Assembly: GCA_020024055.1 (NCBI GenBank)
Contig: JAHHUI010000057.1
Coordinates: forward strand, 1-9,333
Length of the DNA: 9,333 bases
Source of the DNA: Spirochaetaceae bacterium
GTDB taxonomy: Bacteria; Spirochaetota; Spirochaetia; WRBN01
Reading direction: 5' to 3'
Position numbers and translations under genes: made by a program. A model generated the notes under the pieces. That model worked only from the letters and a program-made list of their open reading frames with translations. It ran no database searches and was not told the origin of the DNA. Position 1 is the first letter of the stretch. Each line of letters opens with the position of its first letter. This document shows positions 1 through 6,929 of this stretch, one piece after another.

Positions 1-110
1 GATTAAGCGAGTATCTAAAAGGATAAAAAGAAAATATTGCAGCCAGATTTTTCTGCTGCTCTTGGCTGAAGCTCCTGGAAACAGGATAAAAATATTGCCG
101 GACGGGAAGT
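1..110 (+). other. Leader upstream of cheA, no gene
   Basis: No coding region is visible here. Two structures can be seen. One is a possible hairpin at 39-59: GCAG (39-42) and CAGA (44-47) pair with TCTG (52-55) and CTGC (56-59), with C43 bulged and a TTTT loop. It is not followed by a T-run, so it is a poor intrinsic terminator. The other is an imperfect direct repeat: AGGATAAAAA plus ATATTGC at 20-40 recurs in shorter form as AGGATAAA AATATTGC at 83-97. No convincing sigma-70 or flagellar sigma-28 promoter was found, so transcription may start upstream of the window. The ribosome binding site of cheA is probably GGGAAG (104-109), unusually close to the ATG at 111. Confidence 0.4.
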
Positions 111-2525
111 ATGAGCGACTATTTTGACAGTGACAACGAAGAGCTATTGAAAGACTTCTTCATGGAAGCCGAGCAGCAAGTGGAAAAGCTGGAGCAGAAT
201 ATTCTCGCGATGGAAAGCGACTCCAGCGATGGCGATGCCATTGATGAGATTTTCCGTGCCGCGCACACATTAAAAGGCGGTGCTGCGACTGTTCAGATGA
301 TGGAAGTGGCGGAATTCACCCATGCGGTGGAAGACTTGCTGGATGGCATTCGCAGCAATGTTTGTCAGGTCACCGGTGACATTGTGGATAAACTACTTCA
401 GTCTTTAGATGTGATTAAGGCCATGATGGAAGAGCGCCAGAACGGGGGTGTTTATTCCGAAGATGTGAGCGAACTCAAGCAGCAGCTAAGGGCCTTTTTG
501 GGAGACAAACAGCCCAAGGCTGCCAAGCCGGCCGCCCCTGCACCCGCCCAGGCAGCAGTTCCCGCACCTGCGGCTGCCCCTGCCGCCGCAGAGCCTTTGC
601 CCCGCCTGAGCAAAGAAGATATTGAAGAAATGCAGGCCTTGATCGAGGCCGACCAGCATGTATATCGCATTCGGGTGGAATTTGATGAATCCAACCCCAT
701 GAACAGCATTGGTGGTATTCAGGTTTTTGCCATTATGAAAAGACTGGGACAGGTTTTGCGCACAGTGCCTGATTTTGACGCCCTGTATGAAGATGAGTTT
801 TATCCTTTTGTAGATTATTATCTTTTAACTTCCGAATCGACAGATGTATTGAATGAAAAGAGCCAGGTGGCTGATGTGACACTGTCTGTGCAGATAACTG
901 ACTCGACTGAGCTGCCTACCGGGCCTTTGCCCGAAGAAGAGGCGCCTGCGGCACCGGTTCAGGAAGCAGCGCCCGAGCCGGTGGCTGAAGAGCCGGCTGC
1001 CGCAGCCGAAGCTGCCCCTGCTGCTGAAAGCGCGCCCTCTGAAAATGCCGCACCCAAGGCACAGGGCAAAGCCGCAGCCCATCATAAAAAACAAGAACCC
1101 CAGGCTCAAATCCTGCGTGTAGACTCGCGGCGTATTGACTCTTTATTGAATCTTGTCTCCGAGCTTGTTATCACCAAGGGTGGCTTCAACCAGGCCTTGA
1201 CTAATTTAGCGGGGGTATTCACATCTTTCCAATTTGTGCGTACGCAGTTCAGTTCTGTTATCAAAGAGCTTTCGGCGGCGGTGCTGGGAATGATTAACAT
1301 GGCTGTGAAGGGTCAGGTGACTGTCTCTGATATTAGAAAAGAACTGGATGCACGTTTTTCGCGTGTTTTCCTTTCACTTGAATCATTTGAGGCGGAAGTC
1401 AAGGGTGCGAATTCAAAGGTGAAGGCTATTGCCGGCGATTTGGGGCGTATCACCGGCGAGCTGCACGAAGGTGTTTTGAAGATTCGCATGGTGCCTGTCG
1501 ATCAGGTTTTCCAGCGCTTTCCGCGCCTGGTGCGTGACTTGTGCAAGGCATTGAATAAGAATGTGAAGCTGGATATCATTGGCGGGGAAACAGAAATGGA
1601 CAAAACCGTGACCGAAGAACTGGTGGATCCACTGATGCATTGTGTGCGCAACAGTATGGACCATGGTATTGAGATTCCTGAAGATCGCATTGCTGCAGGT
1701 AAGCCTACCGAGGGTCATTTAACATTGAAAGCCTCTAATCAGGGCAATATGGTTGTCATTGAAGTCATTGATGATGGCAAGGGTATTAATGCCGAAGCTG
1801 TGCGTGCCAAGGGCATTGAGCGCGGACTGATCAGCGCGACAAAAAATCTCTCTGATAATGAGATTTTCTCTTTGATTATGGAGCCTGGATTTTCCACGGC
1901 ACAAAAGATTACCAATATTTCTGGCCGTGGTGTGGGTCTTGATGTGGTGAAGCGTTCTATTGAGAAACTCAATGGTGAGATCGGTATTTCCAGCACATTT
2001 GGCCAGGGTACGAAGTTCACTATCAAGCTACCTTTAACTTTAGCTATTGTCCAGGGTCTTTTGGTGAGAGTGGGCCGCGATGTGTATGCTATCCCTATTA
2101 CCAGTGTTTTGGAAAGCTTCCGCGTGATGAAAGAAGAGCTGAATGTGCTTGATGGCTCTGAGGTCTTTAATGTGCGCGAAGATGTGGTGTCTATTGTGCG
2201 TTTGGGCAAGGTATTTGGCATTGAAAGCGATGAGAATCTGCATTGCCATTATTTGGTCCTTGTGGGCACGGAAGAGAAAAAAGTGGGTCTTTTGGTGGAT
2301 GAGCTGATTGGCGAGGAAGATGTGGTTATTAAGCCGCTGAAAGACCATTACACAGGCACCCAGGGTATTGCCGGGGCCACTATCCTTGGTGATGGTACAG
2401 TCAGTTTGATTATTGATGTAGGACAATTATTATTACTGGGCGCCAAGCAGGAAATTGAAGATCAAAAAGCAGCCACTGAAGAATTCGCAGGAACACAGAA
2501 TGCTGCACAGATGGCAGAAGGTTAA
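111..2525 (+). CDS. cheA: Chemotaxis sensor histidine kinase CheA
   Basis: Central kinase of chemotaxis. It autophosphorylates on a histidine using ATP under control of chemoreceptors and passes the phosphate to CheY. The 804 residues show the full CheA plan. The P1 Hpt domain (about 1-130) carries phospho-acceptor His52 in the motif AAHTLKGGA. An Ala/Pro linker (135-165) precedes a probable P2 CheY-docking region (167-265), and a second Ala/Pro/Glu linker spans about 270-330. P3 dimerisation lies at about 333-458, starting RVDSRRIDSLLNLVSELV. The P4 ATPase has the N box HCVRNSMDHG (Asn514), G1 DDGKG (554-558), F-box GFST (593-596) and G2 GRGVG (605-609). The CheW-like P5 spans about 641-780. 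P3 is about 50 residues longer than in E. coli CheA. All catalytic motifs are intact, so the kinase should be active. It is the first gene of a four-gene operon, and the next gene starts 18 bp after its stop. Confidence 0.97.
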   Translation: MSDYFDSDNEELLKDFFMEAEQQVEKLEQNILAMESDSSDGDAIDEIFRAAHTLKGGAATVQMMEVAEFTHAVEDLLDGIRSNVCQVTGDIVDKLLQSLDVIKAMMEERQNGGVYSEDVSELKQQLRAFLGDKQPKAAKPAAPAPAQAAVPAPAAAPAAAEPLPRLSKEDIEEMQALIEADQHVYRIRVEFDESNPMNSIGGIQVFAIMKRLGQVLRTVPDFDALYEDEFYPFVDYYLLTSESTDVLNEKSQVADVTLSVQITDSTELPTGPLPEEEAPAAPVQEAAPEPVAEEPAAAAEAAPAAESAPSENAAPKAQGKAAAHHKKQEPQAQILRVDSRRIDSLLNLVSELVITKGGFNQALTNLAGVFTSFQFVRTQFSSVIKELSAAVLGMINMAVKGQVTVSDIRKELDARFSRVFLSLESFEAEVKGANSKVKAIAGDLGRITGELHEGVLKIRMVPVDQVFQRFPRLVRDLCKALNKNVKLDIIGGETEMDKTVTEELVDPLMHCVRNSMDHGIEIPEDRIAAGKPTEGHLTLKASNQGNMVVIEVIDDGKGINAEAVRAKGIERGLISATKNLSDNEIFSLIMEPGFSTAQKITNISGRGVGLDVVKRSIEKLNGEIGISSTFGQGTKFTIKLPLTLAIVQGLLVRVGRDVYAIPITSVLESFRVMKEELNVLDGSEVFNVREDVVSIVRLGKVFGIESDENLHCHYLVLVGTEEKKVGLLVDELIGEEDVVIKPLKDHYTGTQGIAGATILGDGTVSLIIDVGQLLLLGAKQEIEDQKAATEEFAGTQNAAQMAEG

Positions 2526-2543
2526 AAGGGGGGGGGTGAAGTC
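2526..2543 (+). repeat. G9 homopolymer at the cheW-fusion ribosome binding site
   Basis: The 18-bp gap between the cheA stop (2523-2525) and the next start (ATG 2544) consists of AA, nine consecutive G (2528-2536) and TGAAGTC. The G-run is the only Shine-Dalgarno-like sequence for the downstream gene and ends 7 nt before the ATG. Because the tract is intergenic, length changes would leave both reading frames intact but would shift or alter the ribosome binding site. Confidence 0.75.
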
Positions 2544-4127
2544 ATGGCTGATGTGCAAACTGTAATTAAACATACCCTGATAGACCGGGAGGCCAATAAT
2601 GCTCTTGATTTTAAAATGATCACTTTTGTCTTGGCCGGGAAAGAATACGGCGTAGACATTATGAGTGTGAAAGAGATTCAAAAGGGCAGCCGTTTTACTT
2701 ATGTTCCCAATGCGCCAATTTTTGTTCGCGGTGTGTATAATCTGCGCGGTGATATTATTCCCGTCATTGACTTGCGCAAATTTTTTGGCCTGCCTGAATA
2801 TGAAGAACGACAGGAATTGGAAGATATTCTGATTCTTCGTCAGCAGGACAGCGTAATTGGCGTGATTGTTGATGGTATACAGAAAGTGGTTGGTGTGAAT
2901 CGCAGTGAGATACAACCGGCGCACCCTTTATTTGCTGATGTGGTGGGTTTAGATTATATTTATGGTGTTGTAGAAAAAGACGAAAGCTTGTATGTTATTT
3001 TAGATACAAAAGTTATTCTTGGTTCGGACAAGGATGAGGAAGAAGAGGAAGAGCATGCCGCAGAAGACAAAGGCACACCTGCAGCCCCTGCGCCTGGGGC
3101 GGCGGTAGCTGCTCCTGTTGCTGTATCGCCAGCCCCCTCGCCCGCGGCTGAACCTGCCAGTGTGGCTTCTGCAGCCGTGGTCGTGCCTGTTGAAACTTCC
3201 GCTCCGTCGCAGCAGGCTGCTGTTGAAGCAGAGACAATTGAATCTGCTGTTTCAGAGGCTGTTGTGCATCAAAAGGAAGCGGCGGGGGGTGAAGCTGTTA
3301 TTGTTCGACAAGAAGAGGCAGCCTCTGTTGAAGTGGCTGAAAGTGAGCCTGTAGAAGAGGCAGAAATGGGCGGCATCAAAATTGCCTCAGGTGATGATAC
3401 TGAAGGACCCAGTGATGCCTTTTGTGAAGGCTTGTTTGAATATGCCAATTTTTGCCCCAGTGAATTGAATCAGGAGTGGCTGTTTAAGCAATATGATCAT
3501 TGGTCTGCCGTGCATTTAACCACAGGTAAGCCCGATGCCGAAGAAGCAAAGGAATTTTTGGAAAGCTTTTATTCTTCAAATGCGGCAAAGTTATGGGATG
3601 AAGAAATGGTGGATGAATTCTGTGAACTGGTAGCCCAGGATGAACAGAAAATTACACATATCTGGAATGTTGGCTCTGGACAAGGTTTTTCTGCATATAG
3701 TATAGCTGGGGGCTTGTTTTTACGTGATAAAAAATGTAAAGTTTATGCAACGGACAGTGATTTATTAGCCATTACCGGTGCTCCTGGGCTGACTTTTACG
3801 GAAGCAGATATCCCTGAGGGATTTAAACGGGCTATGGTGGAGGGTCCTAAGGGCTGGCAATTTTCTAATGAGGTAAAGAATACAATTATTTTTGAATATC
3901 ATGATATTGCTAATGAGCATAGTTTTCCGAAACTTGATGTGGTTGTAGTGCGCGATATTCTTTCTTTTGTTGATGAAGATGTATTTATGAAATTTTTTGA
4001 CAGAATTTTTAAACAGGCTCACCCTGGAACATTGTTAATTATTGGCGATAATGAAAAGCTTATGGATAATTCTGTGTGGAGTCCTGTAGATAGTTGTTGC
4101 TTTTCTACATACAGAAAGATTGGGTAA
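2544..4127 (+). CDS. cheW: CheW scaffold fused to a degenerate CheR-like domain
   Basis: Coupling protein linking CheA to chemoreceptors, with an extra C-terminal domain (527 residues; CheW alone is about 150-170). The CheW domain spans about 21-160 and contains the typical core GVYNLRGDIIPVIDLR. An acidic patch (162-170) and a flexible Ala/Pro/Val/Glu linker (about 175-285) follow. Residues 290-527 resemble a CheR methyltransferase: the SAM-binding strand appears as IWNVGSGQGFSAYSIA (373-388), a ribose-binding-type Asp as YATDSD (401-406), and a late motif as VVVVRDILSFVD (466-477). Hallmarks are lost. The CheR motif STGEEPYS lacks its Glu-Glu-Pro, the TNxxxFFR motif reads SNAAKLW (345-351), and FCRN reads VVRD. 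I infer a structural rather than catalytic domain. I recall such CheW/CheR-like fusions being described in Treponema arrays under the name CheS, but could not check this. Its ribosome binding site is the G9 tract. Confidence 0.9.
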   Translation: MADVQTVIKHTLIDREANNALDFKMITFVLAGKEYGVDIMSVKEIQKGSRFTYVPNAPIFVRGVYNLRGDIIPVIDLRKFFGLPEYEERQELEDILILRQQDSVIGVIVDGIQKVVGVNRSEIQPAHPLFADVVGLDYIYGVVEKDESLYVILDTKVILGSDKDEEEEEEHAAEDKGTPAAPAPGAAVAAPVAVSPAPSPAAEPASVASAAVVVPVETSAPSQQAAVEAETIESAVSEAVVHQKEAAGGEAVIVRQEEAASVEVAESEPVEEAEMGGIKIASGDDTEGPSDAFCEGLFEYANFCPSELNQEWLFKQYDHWSAVHLTTGKPDAEEAKEFLESFYSSNAAKLWDEEMVDEFCELVAQDEQKITHIWNVGSGQGFSAYSIAGGLFLRDKKCKVYATDSDLLAITGAPGLTFTEADIPEGFKRAMVEGPKGWQFSNEVKNTIIFEYHDIANEHSFPKLDVVVVRDILSFVDEDVFMKFFDRIFKQAHPGTLLIIGDNEKLMDNSVWSPVDSCCFSTYRKIG

Positions 4128-4145
4128 AGGGAGACTAAAAAGCGA

Positions 4146-4625
4146 ATGAGAGTTGATTATATTAACCCTTTTGTTGAGGCAGCCTTTTCAGTGGTAGAAG
4201 AAGTTCTTTCAACAAAGGTTGAAAGAGGTAAAATTTACCTGAAAGGCGAGACTCAAGCCATTATGGGACTAGCCACCATTGTAGGTTTGGCTGGTGGTGT
4301 AGAAGGGCGTGTCATTTTAGACATGGATATTCCCACGGCGCTGAGAATTGCGTCTATTATGAATGGGGAAGAATTGAATGAAGTGGATGATTTGGTCAAA
4401 GCGACTTTGACAGAATTGGCCAATGTTGTCACCGGTGTGGCCGTGACAGAGCTTCACGAAAAAGGGTTTCGCTTTGATTTAACTCCGCCGGCAGTGATTA
4501 CTGGGGAAAATATGAAAGTCCATGATATTGGTATTGAAGCATTGGTAGTGCCAATGACATTGCCTTTTGGTGAAATAGAAGTTAATGTAGCAATAAAAGA
4601 GAGAGAGGTTAGCAGTGATGGTTAA
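4146..4625 (+). CDS. cheX: CheY-P phosphatase CheX
   Basis: Dephosphorylates phospho-CheY to end the chemotactic signal, the role known for Borrelia CheX and the CheC/CheX/FliY family. The protein has 159 residues, a normal size. It carries the family's catalytic signature ExxN as ELAN, Glu90 and Asn93, within TLTELANVVTG, on the predicted long helix. Only one such motif is present, as expected for CheX rather than CheC. The C-terminal part (about 125-150) is beta-rich with VVPMTLPFGEIEVNVAI, the segment that in known CheX structures contributes to the dimer sheet. The start ATG follows a purine-rich site AAGGGAG (4127-4133) with a longish 12-nt spacing. The gene lies 18 bp after the cheW-fusion stop and overlaps cheY by 8 bp, so phosphatase and substrate are probably translationally coupled. 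Confidence 0.93.
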   Translation: MRVDYINPFVEAAFSVVEEVLSTKVERGKIYLKGETQAIMGLATIVGLAGGVEGRVILDMDIPTALRIASIMNGEELNEVDDLVKATLTELANVVTGVAVTELHEKGFRFDLTPPAVITGENMKVHDIGIEALVVPMTLPFGEIEVNVAIKEREVSSDG

Positions 4626-5055
4626 AGGTACAGAAATTCCGGGAATAACCACAAAAACCCCAGAGGGTGTAAAAGGCAATGGCCGTGCTTATAAAGTATT
4701 GGTTGTTGACGACTCTATGTTCGTTGCTAAGCAGATTGGACAAATCCTGACAAGCGAAGGGTTTGAGATTGTGGCAACGGCAGGCGACGGAGAAGAAGCT
4801 GTAACAAAGTATAAACAGCTGAAGGATCAAATTGATCTTGTCACCATGGATATCACCATGCCCAAGATGGATGGTGTGACAGCCTTGGAAAAGATCATTG
4901 AATTTGACCCCGATGCAAAGGTCGTTATGATCAGCGCGCTTGGGCGCCAAGACTTGGTAAAGAAGTCTTTGTTGCTGGGTGCAAAAAACTATATCGTAAA
5001 ACCTTTGGACCGTAAAAAAGTTCTTGAACGCGTAGTGAGTGTTCTAAAGAGTTAG
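4618..5055 (+). CDS. cheY: Chemotaxis response regulator CheY
   Basis: Single-domain receiver that takes phosphate from CheA and acts on the flagellar switch. Counting from ATG 4618 (145 residues), the acidic pair is Asp31-Asp32 (VLVVDDSMF), the phospho-acceptor is Asp78 (LVTMDITMPKMDG), the switch Ser is Ser106 (VMISALG) and the invariant Lys is Lys128 (YIVKPLD). No output domain follows. About 25 residues precede the receiver fold (VKGTEIPGITTKTPEGVKG...), an extension that E. coli CheY lacks. A GTG at 4615 could also serve as start, adding one residue. The SD-like GAGAGG (4603-4608) lies 9 nt from the ATG and 6 nt from the GTG. The gene overlaps the cheX end by 8 bp, and its stop codon interlocks with that of ruvA on the other strand, leaving no room for a terminator between them. 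Confidence 0.95.
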   Translation: MVKGTEIPGITTKTPEGVKGNGRAYKVLVVDDSMFVAKQIGQILTSEGFEIVATAGDGEEAVTKYKQLKDQIDLVTMDITMPKMDGVTALEKIIEFDPDAKVVMISALGRQDLVKKSLLLGAKNYIVKPLDRKKVLERVVSVLKS

Positions 5056-5636
5056 GATTTTGACCCCTGTGGGATAGAGAGTTTGATAATTGCTTGCTGC
5101 AGTAATAGACTTTCATTAGGGGTCTTATCCATCTCTTTTATTACATCATTTACTGCGAGTTGGGCAGCCTTGCGATCAAATCCCATATTCGCAAGGCTCT
5201 CAACAATTTCAGGATATATTTGTTGGCTGTTATTCTCGGTAATTTTTCCTTTCAATGTGAAAACTATCTTTTCAGCAGTCTTTTTTCCTATTCCCGGTAT
5301 ATTTGCAATTTGACTTGTATCTCCATTCTCTAAAGCGAATAAAAAACTCTCTATATCCCAACCGGAAATAGTCTTAATCGCCGCCTTTGGCCCGATACCA
5401 TTCACTTTAATCAAATTTTTGAACAGCATACGCTCCTGCTCGCCGGAAAATCCAAATAAAGTGACATCATTTTCTTTATATTGGGTGTGTATAAGGATCC
5501 GGCTGCGCTGATTCAGTTTAACATCCTGCAGGGTGTGATGACTGGCATATAAAATCCATTCAATTTCTCCACCTGTCAGCAGATACATATACCCCTCTCC
5601 CAGTTCTGTCACAATTCCTGTTAAGCTATTATACAT
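5052..5636 (-). CDS. ruvA: Holliday junction helicase subunit RuvA
   Basis: Tetrameric protein that binds Holliday junctions and loads the RuvB motor for branch migration. Counting from ATG 5636 it has 194 residues, close to the roughly 200 of the family. The N-terminal OB fold spans 1-62 (MYNSLTGIVTELGEGYMYL). Two helix-hairpin-helix motifs follow at VNGIGPKAA (78-86) and IPGIGKKTAEK (113-123). After a short linker comes the small C-terminal domain that contacts RuvB (about 143-190, with VESLANMGFDRKAAQLAV). An upstream in-frame ATG at 5690 would add 18 residues unlike any RuvA and buried in ruvC. ATG 5636 matches the family start and has GGGAG 7 nt upstream, so I chose it. It overlaps ruvC by 8 bp. 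ruvB does not follow, since the gene converges directly on cheY. Confidence 0.96.
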   Translation of the reverse strand: MYNSLTGIVTELGEGYMYLLTGGEIEWILYASHHTLQDVKLNQRSRILIHTQYKENDVTLFGFSGEQERMLFKNLIKVNGIGPKAAIKTISGWDIESFLFALENGDTSQIANIPGIGKKTAEKIVFTLKGKITENNSQQIYPEIVESLANMGFDRKAAQLAVNDVIKEMDKTPNESLLLQQAIIKLSIPQGSKS

Positions 5637-6108
5637 GATATTCTCCCGTATTAATGCGGCATAGCGCACAGGCGAGTGCATCAGCTGCATGATTTGGTTT
5701 AGGTATTTCAGGCAAGCCCAGCAGCAATTTGGTCATTTGCTGCACAGTCTCTTTATTTGCATGGCCCGATCCTGTCACGGCTTGTTTAATATTATTCGGT
5801 GTATATGATACTGTGGGGCATCCATGCAAAGACAGACAAAGCAACACCACTCCGCGCGCATGGGCCACTGGCAATGCGCTGGAAATATTTTTCATAAAAT
5901 ATAATTCTTCCACGGCACCATGTGTGGGCTGATATTCTTGGAACAGAGAAGCCAAGGTCTGGTATATATGCAAAAGACGATTACAAAGGTCTAAATGTGA
6001 GGCCGTCTGTATACAACCATAGCCCAGGCAACTGAGCGTGCGGCTATTTTTTTCCACCACGCCCCAGCCAAGATCCGCCAGGCCGGGGTCAATCCCCAGC
6101 ACTCTCAT
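5629..6108 (-). CDS. ruvC: Holliday junction resolvase RuvC
   Basis: Dimeric metal-dependent endonuclease that cuts Holliday junctions symmetrically, completing recombination after RuvAB. It has 159 residues, of usual length. The RNase H-like fold is clear from MRVLGIDPGLADLGWGVV at the N-terminus. The four metal ligands can be placed: Asp7 (GIDPG), Glu67 (AVEELYF), His140 and Asp143 (NHAADALA). His rather than Asp at the third position also occurs in Thermus RuvC, so it is a normal variant. The gene starts 12 bp after the yebC stop. The sequence before the ATG (CTGCTTTTTTC) contains no Shine-Dalgarno motif, so translation probably depends on coupling to yebC. Its end overlaps ruvA, giving the widespread order yebC-ruvC-ruvA. 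Confidence 0.96.
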   Translation of the reverse strand: MRVLGIDPGLADLGWGVVEKNSRTLSCLGYGCIQTASHLDLCNRLLHIYQTLASLFQEYQPTHGAVEELYFMKNISSALPVAHARGVVLLCLSLHGCPTVSYTPNNIKQAVTGSGHANKETVQQMTKLLLGLPEIPKPNHAADALACALCRINTGEYHV

Positions 6109-6120
6109 GAAAAAAGCAGA

Positions 6121-6855
6121 TTATTCATCCATGTCATCGGGCAATTCCAAGTTGCTGTAGACATTCTGCACATCATCATCATCTTCCAATTTCTCAATCA
6201 GAGAAAGCACTTTCTGTGCTTTTTCTTTATCTAATGCCACGGTATTGTCACTCAGCATAGTGATTTCTGCGCTTTCATTGGGAATATTTGCAGCCTGTAA
6301 AGCATCCATCACGCTTTCAAATTTAGCAGGGTCAATATGGATTTCGATTAGGCCCTCTTCGCTGATGATATCGTCGGCACCGGCCTCCAGTGCCACTTCC
6401 ATCACTTTATCTTCGTCGGCATTTTCGCCGTTCACAAAGATGACGCCTGTGCGCTTAAACTGATAGCCTACAGCGCCTGTGGCAGCCATTTGCCCTCCGC
6501 CTTTTGAGAGAATGCTCTTAACATTTGCAGAGGTACGATTTTTATTATCTGTCAGGGTTTCAATCAACAGACCCACACCGCCAGGGGCATAGCCTTCATA
6601 GGTTAGCTCAAAAAATTCCACAGCGCCTAATTCACCTGTGCCTTTTTTTATGGCGCGGTCAATATTGTCTTTGGGCATATTGGCCGCGCGGGCACGCAGC
6701 ACGGCTGTGCGCAGTCGGGGGTTGGCTTCAATATCACCGCCGCCGCGGGCTGCCACGGTGATTTCCTTAATTAATTTGGTGAAAATACGCCCGCGTTTGG
6801 CATCCATTGCGCCTTTTTTATGTTTAATCGTGCTCCATTTACTATGTCCAGACAT
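6121..6855 (-). CDS. yebC: YebC/PmpR family (TACO1-like) protein
   Basis: Member of a nearly universal family. Some members act as DNA-binding regulators. Others, and mitochondrial TACO1, assist translation, reportedly at proline-rich stretches. Which role applies here cannot be told from sequence. The 244 residues match the family length. The N-terminus MSGHSKWSTIKHKKGAMDAKRG is diagnostic, followed by FTKLIKEITVAARGGG, the conserved NMPKDNIDRAIKKG (59-72) and YEGYAPGGVGLLIETLTDN (86-104). The C-terminal tail is acidic (LEDDDDVQ...DDMDE). I start at ATG 6855, which gives the family's exact N-terminus and has GAGGAG just upstream. A GTG two codons earlier (6861) overlaps that site and is unlikely. 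The gene has its own candidate promoter and probably leads a yebC-ruvC-ruvA unit. It sits upstream of recombination genes in many bacteria. Confidence 0.96.
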   Translation of the reverse strand: MSGHSKWSTIKHKKGAMDAKRGRIFTKLIKEITVAARGGGDIEANPRLRTAVLRARAANMPKDNIDRAIKKGTGELGAVEFFELTYEGYAPGGVGLLIETLTDNKNRTSANVKSILSKGGGQMAATGAVGYQFKRTGVIFVNGENADEDKVMEVALEAGADDIISEEGLIEIHIDPAKFESVMDALQAANIPNESAEITMLSDNTVALDKEKAQKVLSLIEKLEDDDDVQNVYSNLELPDDMDE

Positions 6856-6888
6856 GTTCACTCCTCAAAAGTTAATAACATCCTTGCC

Positions 6889-6918
6889 AAAATAGCATAA
6901 AATATGATGAGAGGTCAA
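6889..6918 (-). promoter_or_regulatory. Candidate sigma-70 promoter for yebC-ruvC-ruvA
   Basis: On the minus strand TTGACC (6918-6913, five of six matches to TTGACA) is followed after 18 nt by TATTTT (6894-6889, four of six matches to TATAAT). The predicted start near 6882 leaves a leader of about 27 nt that contains GAGGAG before the yebC ATG. It lies in the only substantial gap (6856-6929) of the minus-strand train. No terminator is seen after ispF, so read-through from carD-ispD-ispF is also likely. Confidence 0.5.
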
Positions 6919-6929
6919 CGCCGGGTGAT

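Noticed and set aside
1..110. Flagellar sigma-28 or sigma-70 promoter for cheA
   Set aside because: No TAAA-N15-GCCGATAA-like pair is present. The best sigma-70 pair (TTGGCT at 62-67 and TAAAAA at 87-92) has poor matches and 19-nt spacing.
515..600. Ala/Pro-rich DNA in cheA as a repeat element
   Set aside because: The low complexity is explained by a flexible interdomain protein linker. No regular DNA unit is repeated.
1739..2924. Long minus-strand open frames opposite cheA and the cheW fusion (1739-2221, 2040-2426, 2433-2924)
   Set aside because: They lie fully antisense to well-supported coding sequence, resemble no protein family I know and lack good ribosome binding sites. They are shadows of the real genes.
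5062..5124. GACCCCT/AGGGGTC inverted repeat as a terminator for the che operon
   Set aside because: The arms are only 7 bp with a 49-nt gap and there is no proper T-run. A match of this length is plausible by chance, and it lies inside ruvA.
5637..5690. Longer RuvA starting at 5690
   Set aside because: The extra 18 residues overlap ruvC, are not RuvA-like, and the ATG at 5636 has GGGAG at proper spacing and the family's normal N-terminus.
6856..6861. GTG start for yebC at 6861
   Set aside because: It overlaps the GAGGAG ribosome binding site. The ATG at 6855 gives the conserved MSGHSKW start.
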